Below, piece after piece: positions 45,801 to 56,435 of a stretch of 64,000 nucleotides of DNA. The position numbers and the translations under genes were made by a program. This DNA comes from Cladopsammia gracilis. Lineage: Eukaryota > Cnidaria > Anthozoa > Scleractinia > Dendrophylliidae. The stretch spans positions 282,001 through 346,000 of the forward strand of contig JAJGOT010000471.1 of assembly GCA_022457155.1 (NCBI GenBank). The letters are read 5' to 3'. Position 1 is the first letter of the stretch. Each line of letters starts with the position of its first letter. The notes under the pieces are model-generated. The model was not told the DNA's origin. It ran no database searches and was given only the letters and a program-made list of their open reading frames with translations.

Positions 45801-48800
45801 ATGGCCATAACCTTCTTGCAAAGTACTACCTCATGCGTGCTGAGAAAACTCGTTCACTGCTTAAGCCCGATGAAGCTTTTCACCTAGTGAGCCATATCGT
45901 TGAAGGTGGTTTGGATGAATTTCTGGTGCAACAATTTCTGGCACTTCCGTCGGAACACATTAACACCACGGACCCTCTGACCCAAACCACTGCACTTCAC
46001 TACAGTTCAAGTTCGTTTAGTGCAGATATAACTAAGCTGTTGGTGCAGCACTTCTCTAATGTTGATTGTTTAGATAACGACCAGCGTACACCTTCCTTTA
46101 TAGCGGCAACTATGGGACATGTGGGTCATATGATGGCTTTGTTCAAAAGAGGGGCTAACTTAAACCACACTGCTACGTTTCTAGACGTTGAAATTGCATC
46201 GCATTCCCAAGATCCCGTCAGTGAATGTAAACGGAAGAAATGTGAGTATTCTTTACTGCACACGGCCGCTCAAGAAGGGAATGTCAATGTTGTTAAATTT
46301 CTTATTCAGCATAACGTGAGCATCTCGAGAACAACTGGGGCTAACAATACTGCCATACAGTTAGCAGCAGCTAATGGGCATCTTGAGACCGTTGAGACAC
46401 TAAGAAACGCTGGTGGTATTTTAGATGGCACCTCATTGCATCACTCTGCCGCTGGCGGCCACAGAAATGTAGTGCGGTATTTACCAAGAGAGGGGGTAAA
46501 AGACAGTTGCATCCACAACACTCCGTCTTTTATATTTTCAAGTCAAGAAGACAAGGACTTAAAAACCCCAGAAATATACGTGTACGATAATCGTCATCTC
46601 TATTTGCGTGAAACTGCACTTCATGCAGCAGTCAGGAAAGGGCATCTTTCCGTAATCGAATTACTGCTAAGTGATCTGGATCAAAGTGCAATAAAGTGTA
46701 CAAATTCCGCTGGTAGACACCCACAACATGAAGCCGTACACTTAAATAACTACAATGCACTGGAAGTGTTGTTACAATCTGGGGCGAATTCCAGCGTTCA
46801 GTGCGGCACTGGAATATCTTCATCAATGAGGTTTCACCCCTTTATGGCGGGGAAACTAACTAAAAAACGTTGTCCCTGTGGATTTACTCCTTTACATATC
46901 GCTGCCATGTATGGGCATCATAGTGTTGCCAAACTGCTTATAAAGTATAAAGCGGATGTTAATGCAGGTGACTGTAATGGCTCCACCCCTCTCCATGTCG
47001 CCTCATGCCAAGGCATGTCAGCACTTCTTTTCCTTCTCGTCAACAGTGGAGCAGATATCAATGCAACGAGCCTAAATGGCTCTACACCTCTTCACAGCGC
47101 AGCAACATGTTTTGCAAATAGTGTTTTCCGCCCTTTGTTCGACCTGGGCTGTAATCCTCTAGCTACTGATAATGAAGGTATGACATCGTTACATTATGTT
47201 GTGAAAGACGTAACTGTCGTGGGTTTCGAATACTTGGTCGATCTGTATGTGAGCGAACCAAAAGGTTGGATAGAGAATGCAATTGGTACGTCTAAGCAAG
47301 AGACCATTAGCAAGTTGGGTGTCGAGTATCCTTGGTTACATGCCTTTATCCAACTTATCAAAAGCTTTGCTGCTACAGAAAGAACCCAAAAAACATCATT
47401 TTTATGGATAGAAGATAACAGAAATCGAAGCGTTTTTCACCAATTAGAAGAGAAGACCAATACTTCGTTTCTCCTGACGGGAAGTAGTAAAACCGGAGGT
47501 AGCTTATTGGTGCTATCATTAACCCCGTTCATTTTTGTAAACGACGTCTTTCTCGGCGAAACATTAAAACGCCAGGTTCCAGCTTTATACAAGCCATATG
47601 AACCAGGCATAGTTCCAAAATCGTTGACGAAATTCATATCACAAACATATGCATCTACTTTTACAAAGTTAAACTGCTCGTTTTTGTTAAATTTTGTGAG
47701 GCTTCACTTCGTTTATACAGTCAACATTATGCTGCAAGCTGGTGTGGATGTAAACTGTCGCGATGGGCTAGGACTAAGTCCTCTTCTGGTTTATTTACAA
47801 ACCGGTGGACGGCACATGTCCAAAGTCCTAGTTAAACATAATGTAGAAGTAAAAATTACGTGTGGGAATCATTTTGAAAACTCAACTTTCCACCTCGTTT
47901 CATATCATAAACTACATTACTTGCATTACCTCTACGAGTTCTTTCTGAGGGATGATAATTGGCAGAAATATTTGCAAACAGAAAATGCAATATTTGACTA
48001 TTTCCTTGATACATATGATGAACGAATCAACAATGGAGTCGTTGAAACGATACGAGCTGGAGATGGGCCATTGGCCAAAGCAGTTTTGTCACACCCAAAT
48101 GGGACTAAAGTTGTTGATGAATGTTTCGATGCAGAGGGCTTTAACGCTCTACACAGGGCAGCTCAGGGGGCAAATTTGGTCGCCATTCAGAAATTCCTCT
48201 CTTGGGGAGCGAACCATTCTTTAGAAAATGCGGATGGGTTTTCGCCGTTATGGATTTCAATATTGTATGCTGTGAAATACAGACCCTTCATAAATCTTGA
48301 CCAACCCAGTGTACTAACAGCTTTGGAAGTTGAAATCGCCTCATTCTCAGCGTCGGCAATTTTGAATCACATTCTTCAAAACGGAACATTTGATGTGGGC
48401 TGCAACGAAAACCGTTCCGATCTTACCCTCTACCACATCGCGGCTACCCGGGGAATGTGGCAATTTATCGCAAATTTGCTTTCCAGTGATGGAATTATCG
48501 GTATTGATGTAAACTGTCCAAACAAAGATGGGATAACTCCAATGTACTTGGCAAAGTTCATTGGTGGTAACTCATGCGAGTGGCACAGTCCATGGTGCAA
48601 AGTCGGTGACGTGATCAGGAGCTATGGTGGAACTTTTCAATATCCTACCCTGGAAGCAGAATACTTCCTTATTTTTAACATCTTTTTTGGGATGAGCCCG
48701 AGTTCATTAATTCTTGAGCTTACTGAGGATGAAATATTGGCCCTTCAGGAGAACTGTGGGGACGATGTATGTCAAAAGTATAAGACCGACAGGAACGTCA

Positions 48801-49606
48801 ACATTTTTAGAACATCAGATGAAGTCGATAAAGTCCATAATGATTATCAGAAAAAGGTGGACAAATGTTCCAGATTTGTGGAAGAATGTCCAGCTCATAT
48901 AAAAACAAACCTGCCCCATTTTTCATTTGTGATGTTCATTCTTGGTCAACAGCTGACCATAAAATTCAGTTTTTTTGACATTCGAAACTCTTTCGTCACT
49001 TTCCTGGACAACGAAATCGAAAGATTAAAAACACTTTTGTTTATCGCAACCAGACCTCATGCAGAATTGCATTGCACAAATGCTCCAGAAAACTACGAAC
49101 GCGAACCAGATTCATCCCGGATTGACATGTGTTCTCAGTTCCATAAACAAGACTTGGAGACTGTAGTTCACAAGTTCTATCGTAATTACAAAGATAGTTT
49201 TGATTTAGTCATGGAAAATTCAGACAACGTGAAATCATCTATGGCTTTTGATGGGAAACTACCACGCTTTTTAGCAAAGATGAATAGTGCGTTGCACAGT
49301 TACGATACAACGTTGAACTGTGACTGGCAATCAATCGCTATCAAGTACGCTCAACTAAGTTTCCAAGTCCGTAACTTGAACTTTTGGCACCAGGCTGTGC
49401 ACGAAACGTTGACAGTACCAAGCGTTTCTGATTTTCTGTCAGAAAGAATGACAAACGTTATCCTTCAGCCATCCGAGGAATCGCGTAAACTTGTGTTAAA
49501 GCTTGCGTCAAAGCTGCCTTCTGATAGGTTTAACCATCTAAAGGTTTTGAAATTTACAAAGCCGCCTATGTGGCGCGAAACGTTTTCCAGAGGTAACTTT
49601 GGATAA
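42824..49606 (+). CDS. HEPN-like / STAND NTPase / ankyrin protein, about 2,010 aa
   Basis: Two coding exons: 42824-43836 and 44589-49606, joined in frame by a GT-AG intron (43837-44588). The start ATG at 42824 follows an acceptor (CTTGCAG), implying a 5'-UTR exon. Order: an N-terminal domain whose RETRNNKWVH (43307-43336) fits the HEPN RNxxxxH nuclease motif and looks like DZIP3-type HEPN; a Glu/Lys-rich coiled coil (about 43,485-43,650); a hydrophobic segment near 43,764-43,817 after a KRKR-like patch; a STAND NTPase with Walker A GNPGSGKS (44750-44773) and Walker B IVIDALDEC; ankyrin repeats at about 45,985-47,230 and 47,740-48,570; an unrecognised C-terminus. The NTPase and repeats resemble ANKRD50/TANC proteins. 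One break: the first frame ends at CTT TGA (43379-43384) and the next needs a +1 shift. An assembly indel, recent mutation or true frameshift are possible. A defence role is inference. Confidence 0.85.
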
Positions 49607-50736
49607 AGATTATGGTAATGAAAATTGCCAGTCGTTAACTATGGATATACTTTGGATCATTTAATATTTTGTTCCAGAGAATAGTTTTAAGTTCTGCTAA
49701 CTCTCTAGAAACCTGGAAACCTTGCACTATTAGCTGTTTGTTCAGATTAGTTTCTTCGAACTGTCTGGCCAGTTCTCTCCGTATGAAGTTCGTAACAGTT
49801 GTATAGGAAGACATACGCGGGGCAGTGCTTATATTCTGTATAAATTAAAACTTTCTATCTATCGGTGTGATAGCGAAAATTCGGCTTCGGTATCGGGATA
49901 GGCTATCGAGACTGGTTTGTCTCGCTCTGGGTCTTGCGAATTAAATTAGCATTGCGCATGATAATTTAGTCACCTAGATTTTAGCGGGACTACTAAGTCT
50001 GACAAACAGCACCTTGAAGAATAAACTTCAACAATCGACTCTAAACCAACCGTCGATTATTTTGACTGGGCATAAAGCAACAATCCATTTACCGTGTAGC
50101 ATGATATTTGTGCGGGTTTTAATTTTTGCCTAAATGTAAAAAAAAGGAAGAAATGTTTCATGATTGTTGCTGTGGATGTTTGCTAGACTTGGCAATGTAC
50201 ACGTGTACAGCCATATTGGCAAAGAACCACATGATACTTTAGTTACAAGAAACTATGTTTAGCAAAGTCTTTTAACACAACGTATATTTTGCTTTCTGCC
50301 TAGTCATTTTTATATCTTAATTAATGTAAATAGATACAGGGCCTTCTGGATTCCACGTACAAAGAAATAGTTGTACTTGATCGAGTGGTTTCAGACTCGT
50401 GAAATATATATTAGACGAATAGACACTATATATTAGACACTAATTCCATTGTCTTCTTTTGTTTACTTTTGACTGTTAGGCATTGACTGTTTGATTTTGT
50501 TTCACGGGTTTTGCGAAATTACTCAAACACCTGGCCTGGCTCAGTCGAGTATTGAGGAAATTAACTTGGGCTATTGAACGGATAGACTTGTCCGCAAATT
50601 GAGCGAAGGATTTTTTTTAAGGAGGGCGGAAACCGAGGGAAGCTCGCGCTGAAACTACCAGACTGGAAATGAGAAACAAACGACTTTTGGAAAGTCTATT
50701 GAACGGATAGTAAGATATCATTATTTGCTAGCTTAA
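49607..50736. other. 3' flank of the ankyrin gene; no further gene
   Basis: Contains possible polyadenylation signals ATTAAA at 49844-49849 and AATAAA at 50020-50025 for the upstream gene. A stretch near 50,400-50,520 shares TTAGACAC...CCATTGTCTT and TTTCACGG words with 29,680-29,760, an old dispersed repeat. No exon is supported. Confidence 0.5.
50020..50025 (+). promoter_or_regulatory. Candidate poly(A) signal, ankyrin gene
   Basis: First AATAAA after the stop codon at 49606, about 410 nt downstream. Positional assignment only; ATTAAA at 49844 is an alternative. Confidence 0.45.
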
Positions 50737-51144
50737 GGGACACTGTCCTGCCGAAATAGCAAAATTTCGCTTAGCTTATTTCCACGTTATATTGCCAAAT
50801 GCCACCAAATATACAACTTCGTTAAACAAAAAGATTCCGGCTATAGAACAAAACAAAAGCAGTAGTTTAGAGATAAAGTATAGGATTGCAAGGGTTGGAT
50901 TACAGTTCACGAAATTTGATTTATTCACGAAATTTGATTTATTGACAGGCGGTGAAGAAATCAAACTTGCCATTCTTGTGAATTTTGACTTTTCAGAGCT
51001 GTTATTTTGTCTGTTTAGTTCATATTTTTTTGCTTTTATCACTTTTGGCAATGGTTTCTTCCAATTTCAAGATAACAAATTAAGCTCAGCAAGCTCCTGG
51101 CCACAATTATGGAAACACGATATTTCAGCCGGGACAGTGTCCCT
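50737..51144. mobile_element. TTAA-flanked MITE, 408 bp, TIR GGGACACTGTCC
   Basis: Left end GGGACACTGTCCTGCCGAAAT and right end inverted (ATTTCAGCCGGGACAGTGTCCC) sit between TTAA at 50733-50736 and 51145-51148. Open frames inside are chance: two overlapping frames on opposite strands with no domain. Confidence 0.8.
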
Positions 51145-51334
51145 TTAACTCAATTCAGAGGCAATTTTACTTGCTCGATCTAGTTAGTATATGCACTGTA
51201 CGCAATTCTTAATCACTAAGTTTTGATATTTTTAAACTCGATTTTTGAATTCAGGACGTATGTTCCTTGAAATTGAATAATTAAAAGCGCTTTATTATTA
51301 ATGCGCCTTTTCAATCAGGGTGGCGTAACAGTGG

Positions 51335-52235
51335 AAACGACGGGTCAGATAAGAAATTTACTGAGCTCTTGTTCGGGCCCAAGAAAAGTGGCCGTATGAC
51401 GAAATGGTCATAAGGCGAAGTTCCACTGTTTTTCCTAAGGTCATGTGTTCTGGCGTTAAATTGTACACCTTGTGATTGGCTAAACATCTCGCGCCACTTA
51501 CTCAACCAACAGAGGAGAAATACGAATGTAGAATAGAACGGTTTGTAGTTGATTGTCGTAAAACCAAATCCAAAGTTATTACTCTGACCAATCACAGTAT
51601 ACGGAGACAATCCAGTGAACCAATCAGAACTCGAAGCAAAGGCACGCAGCCGGCGCCAAGCGCGGGAAAATGCGTGCGAGCAAGACACGATTGGTTTTGG
51701 TTTTACTTATGATTGGTTGAGAAAGTGGCGCGAGAGTTTTTAGCCAATTACAAAGCGCAGCAATGCAAAACGAAAGAAATTACAACATCACCTTTTTCTC
51801 CACCGTTTGACGCCGAACTGAAAACTGCTCTATGTACACACTGACCACAACAAACTACTGGTTTTGTTTCTTCCCCATCCGCCCTGGCAGACAGATTTGC
51901 TATTTAAATACCCCTATTTTTGTTTGTTGTACTTTGGTTACACTCTATCTCTGTGTGTGAAAAGAACGGATTCACCGGCGTGTTTTCCTAGGAGCGGCAG
52001 TTAGGGAAAAATGAAATCAAAAGAAATCGGAAATCGGTTTTCGATAGTTTTCCATCCTTTAGAAAGAAATGTCCAGTCGGGTGTCATTTGATTGAGTGTG
52101 CAGTTGTATCCTCTTTGGAACACATCCGGGGGGATGCTTAATAGGGTACTAAAATATAAAATGACCACCGTAAGGATTATTGCGGTAGTTTTTAGGGTAA
52201 TGAGCCGAAAAATATAACACAATATGACATGTTTT
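51335..52235 (+). repeat. Dispersed 0.85-kb repeat, copy 1 (copy 2 at 58117-58960)
   Basis: Nearly identical to 58117-58960 over about 850 bp, including TTACTGAGCT, CTTGTTCGGGCCCAAGAAAA-like start, the CCAAT-box cluster and the TTCACCGGCGTGTTTTCC segment. No protein is encoded. It runs at its right end into a poly-G family element. Confidence 0.85.
51470..51915 (+). promoter_or_regulatory. CCAAT-box cluster with TATA-like box, no gene attached
   Basis: Five to six CCAAT or ATTGG boxes (near 51,474; 51,586; 51,618; 51,690; 51,711; 51,743) in about 270 bp are followed about 150 bp later by CTATTTAAATACCCC. The arrangement is that of a strong polymerase II promoter, but no open reading frame follows. 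In the second copy (58,235-58,690) at least three boxes and the TATA-like box are preserved. Could be the promoter of an untranslated or transposon RNA. Confidence 0.45.
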
Positions 52236-52400
52236 GTTTCAGAATTGGTTACTCTTAGGAGTGAAAATGAATTTGAGCCACAACCACAAAACGAGATTCT
52301 GATTCCTTAAAGTTGTTTTAAAAACATTCTGACGATCACCCCGTCATTTTTATATGGGAGTCCCTCCCGGGGGGAGAGGGGGGGGGGAGGGGTGACACAT
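52107..52400. mobile_element. Poly-G family element
   Basis: The left part has CCGGGGGGATGC then AAAATGACCACCGTAA and TGAGCCGAAAAA (shared with 26029-26200). The right end has CACCCCGTCATTTTTATATG then GGAGTCCC and a G run, the inverted family terminus. In the second copy of the surrounding repeat the element is shortened. Confidence 0.6.
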
Positions 52401-52466
52401 GCCTTAAGGTAATCAGGTAACAGAAAAGCAACACACCAGGAGACAACATTCCCCATCAAAAAGAAG

Positions 52467-52472
52467 TTTAAT
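52467..52472 (-). promoter_or_regulatory. Candidate poly(A) signal, lectin gene
   Basis: ATTAAA on the minus strand about 155 nt after the lectin stop codon. Weak: a variant hexamer assigned by position. Confidence 0.35.
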
Positions 52473-52624
52473 TTTCTTCTTGCAAACAAGTTACGTACAT
52501 TTTAAGAATCAGCAAGCTGCGTTTTTTGTTGCACTAATTGAACGTTATCTTGTTCACTACTAAAGCTCAGCCCAACCAAGCCAGCAATCAGGTTCTTGGC
52601 GGCGAACGTCAGATGACGTTGTTT

Positions 52625-55600
52625 TCACTCGCATTTGTAGCGAACCTGTTGATATTGGGACAATCAATGTTAATTGTACCACAAGGAATGTACAAAAGAC
52701 TTGTTATTAAATCCTCAAATTTAATTTTGTAAAAAGATGAAAAAAAAAAAGGAAAACAAATGGCAGACTTTTTCAAAGCGGAAAAGTTCAGCGTGGCTGA
52801 TTTCATTCAAATAATTCGATCAAAGATTTGACTGCAATTATTGACTGAAAAGGCAAAGGAATGGGAGTCAGCTCTGTCATCTCTATTAATTAACATCTAA
52901 TTTCTCCTTATATCAATACATTGCCACACGTACAGGTGATGGGAATAAAGAAAATCATCAGCCAGAGAATTTGTCTTGACGTGCCACGTACCATTTTCTA
53001 CTTATCATCAACATCTAATTTCTTCTCACAGTATCAGTGATCAACAGCTAATTTCTCTTAATAATATCAATGTAATGTCAAGCAAACAGGTGATAAGAAT
53101 AAAGAAAAGAAAATTCTAGGGGACGTTGTATTAAATGTAGCACCAAATTCTAGCGATCAACATCTAATTTCTCCTTCCAATGTCAATACATTGTCATTAT
53201 CAAGGGGCTGTTGTTTTGATGAAAAACCAAACTTTCGCAACTGATCATTTCCGAAAATGCATGGCTTTCAGCAAGACGAATTGATATGTCAAGCCGACCA
53301 GGGAAAAGTCTCTTACCTGCAGATACTTCTTTGTTCCATAGCAAGGATCGCCAAACTTGCCGTTAAGTGCATATAATACGCAAGTCGAACGTCCCTGGCA
53401 GTCAGCCCGGACTTTAGCAAGCGATCCTGCAGCTCCGCAGTAGGTGGTTCGTATCGGCCCTCCACAGATGTGTCCACCTGTCAGACGACCGTAGTTTGCA
53501 GACAGAATTTTGATCTTCTTTGAATTGTGGCAATGGATGTTATATTGATCGCCCTCACAAACCTGCAATAGCGTGTCATGTAGAGGCACGCACTTGTATC
53601 GTACCTGTATATGGGACAGGAATAAAATTATTTTATCTTAGCTAGAATATTAATACATTTACATGGCATTATAGAGCTGGCTATCTAAATATGGAAACCA
53701 TTTGGTAATAAAGTGAATTGTCGAATTTTTTTCGACGTCTAAATTCGAACGTCCGAATCAGCTTTAAAACGCTATAACTCAAAGCGATTATTGTATTTTG
53801 CTAATTTGATTTGTTCTCGGGTTTCCGAACACGAAGCGCTAAAAAACGTGTCGGCGATTTCCCATATTCAATTGCAGTGAAAAGTTACAGAATATTTTCG
53901 AAAAAGGGAGAAAAAAAATTGGAATGATCGCACGGAAATGGCTCTTGACGAAAAAGTTTTCAGAAATAAGAAATTCGCCGACACGTTTTTGTTGATTATA
54001 TGTTAGCCTAGCTTCTGTCCAAATTTGAGGAAACTCGAACAAATTTCCTTTGAGTTGTAGCTCTTTAAAGTGTCCCCAGCAAGCGAAAAATTAACTTTGA
54101 GAAAACAGCGCTTAAAAAAACATATCGCTTCATAAACAAACTCCGCCCACAAAAGTTATACTGTCATTTCTCCGTCAATTTTCACTATTTTTCGATAATT
54201 TTTTTTTGGATGAAAGTTCATTCTGCAAACTTTATTTTGACGCCAAAAAAAAATTTCGATAAATTTTCGATCTGAAGGTACACTGTAACCTTAATTAACA
54301 TCTAATCTCTCCTTATATCAATACATTGCCACACGTACAGGTGATGGGAATAAAGAAAATCATCAGCCAGAGAATTTGTCTTGACGTGCCACGTACCATT
54401 TTCTACTTATCATCAACATCTAATTTCTTCTCACAGTATCAGTGATCAACATCTAATTTCTCTTAATAATATCAATATAATGTTAAGCAAACAGGTGATA
54501 AGAATAAAGAAAAGAAAATTCTAGGGGACGTTGTATTAAATGTAGCACCAAATTCTAGCGATCAACATCTAATTTCTCCTTCCAATGTCAATACATTGTC
54601 ATTATCAAGGGGCTGTTGTTTTGATGAAAAACCAAACTTTCGCAACTGATCATTTCCGAAAATGCATGGCTTTCAGCAAGGCGAATTGATATGTCAAGCC
54701 GACCAGGGAAAAGTCTCTTACCTGCAGATACTTCTTTGTTCCATAGCAAGGATCGCCAAACTTGCCGTTAAGTGCATATAATACGCAAGTCGAACGTCCC
54801 TGGCAGTCAGCCCGGACTTTAGCAAGCGATCCTGCAGCTCCGCAGTAGGTGGTTCGTATCGGCCCTCCACAGATGTGTCCACCTGTCAGACGACCGTAGT
54901 TTGCAAACAGAATTTTGATCTTCTTTGAATTGTGGCAATGGATGTTATATTGATCGCCCTCACAAACCTGCAATAGCGTGTCATGTAGAGGCACGCACTT
55001 GTATCGTACCTGTATATGGGACAGGAATAAAATTATTTTATCTTAGCTAGAATATTAATACATTTACATGGCATTATTTTTCGTGTTTTTCAAGATTTGT
55101 CAAAAGAGTGAAGATTTGACGTCCCGCCGGAAAAAATAAAGTCGCACAGTTTATTAAATTTTGTGTCGAAAAAAATTTAATCTAATATAAGTTTCCCGTT
55201 CAGTGGCAAGACCAAGTTCCCAAAGTTTACTTCAATAATGACATTTAGGGGTCCTTAGTCACGAAACGAGTTTATCATTCTTTAGTGATATTGGTCGTAT
55301 GGATTTGGCGGAAGAGTGCGACAATTTCACGTGAAAGCTCGTTAAAATGAGGAAACTTGTAATGACCACTTTAGCCATGAAGTGCTCTGAGGGTGCGAGC
55401 CTAAAAGAACAAATTCTGTTTCATTGGTTAAGGTGAACAGAATGACAAGAAACATGCATGCATGACTATTCTATTCATCCAAATGCTCTGGTTCCAAGGC
55501 TAAAGAGGAATTGTTTTTACCTCAAGGTATTTCTCAGTGCCAAAACAAGGGTCTCTAAAAGCTGAGTTGGTAGCGTACAGAGTGCAGCTTTTCTGGCCTT

Positions 55601-56058
55601 GGCATCTGTGCTTAACTACACTCATCGAAGTACCAGCATGACAATTAATGTTGCTGTCGAGACCGTGGAAAGTACACACGCCTTTCTGAGTTCGTCCATA
55701 AGACGCGCTCTCGATATCGATCTCTTTGGAGCCACAGTAAATTGTCAGATGCCGGTTTTCACAAATTCTGACTCGTCCGGCCTCTGAAAACATAAAAAGT
55801 AATCGTTTAATTCTTCTTAAAGTGCTCCTATGATAAAAAAATCTTGCCTTCCTTTTTCTTTTTTGGCTTGGTATGGTTGATATGATGTAATAAATGCTCA
55901 TTTATGCATATACAAAGCTTTTATCTTTCATCAGTTGTGTAGCTAATTCACGGGATCACGATCCCTTATTAAGCTAGAAGAAGAAAACAAAGCATTTTAC
56001 CAATACCTGAATTTCCAAATAGTCCTGGAATGAGTAACAAAACCAATAACTGCAACAT
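52625..56058 (-). CDS. Secreted rhamnose-binding lectin, three SUEL domains, 303 aa
   Basis: Galactose/rhamnose-binding (SUEL, Gal_Lectin) protein, expected to be secreted and to bind glycans of microbes or host cells. Five coding exons in transcript order: 56007-56058, 55521-55783, 54722-55009, 53317-53604, 52625-52645; all junctions are GT-AG and the total is 912 nt. Exon 1 encodes a signal peptide (MLQLLVLLLIPGLFGNS). Each following large exon encodes one lectin domain with the family's YGR and DPC.GT.KYL motifs and seven cysteines. The eighth cysteine of each domain comes from the start of the next exon (VRYKC). The last exon is only 21 nt and codes VRYKCE then stop. Domains 2 and 3 differ at one nucleotide in 288 (LFANYG versus LSANYG), a very recent duplication. 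Three-domain lectins of this size are known in fish eggs and corals. Confidence 0.93.
52886..53672 (-). repeat. Tandem duplication unit around lectin exon 4
   Basis: 787 bp almost identical to 54291-55077 (offset 1,405 bp), covering exon 4 and both intron flanks. Differences seen are a few substitutions. Confidence 0.92.
53673..54290. other. Unique spacer between lectin duplication units
   Basis: 618 bp of intron sequence not shared by the two units. It contains an inverted pair (CGTGTCGGCGATTTC near 53,850 and GAAATTCGCCGACACG near 53,970), so a foldback insertion is possible. No exon is seen. Confidence 0.5.
54291..55077 (-). repeat. Tandem duplication unit around lectin exon 3
   Basis: Partner of 52886-53672. 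The boundaries are sharp: similarity starts at TTAATTAACATCTAAT and stops after CATGGCATTAT. Confidence 0.92.
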
Positions 56059-56207
56059 CGTCCCAGTTCGGCGTCAGTTGCTTGAATCTTCAGTCAGTTT
56101 TAAAAACGCTAAAACAAAAAGGAATTGGCCAGTGCTTAAAGAACGCTATCATGCAAAGAGCAAAGTCCTGTCAATTGTATCGGATTATTTATTGATGTTA
56201 ATGGACA

Positions 56208-56208
<1 letters not shown>

Positions 56209-56256
<48 letters not shown>

Positions 56257-56378
56257 TGAATATTTTTAGCATTCTAGTAGGTTAATAATTGTAAACGTGA
56301 AATTAGTTGAGAATTTTTTTTAATTAATTGTAAACGTAAGATTGTTTGAGAAATTTTTAATAAAGGTTTTATTATAAA

Positions 56379-56430
<52 letters not shown>
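56209..56430 (+). repeat. Two ATT-type microsatellites
   Basis: (TAT/ATT)n runs of about 45 nt at 56,209-56,255 and about 57 nt at 56,374-56,430, in the 5' flank of the lectin gene. Confidence 0.9.
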
Positions 56431-56434
<4 letters not shown>

Positions 56435-56435
56435 A

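Noticed and set aside
50792..51148. 118-residue plus-strand frame
   Set aside because: Lies within a TTAA-flanked MITE and overlaps an equally long frame on the other strand.
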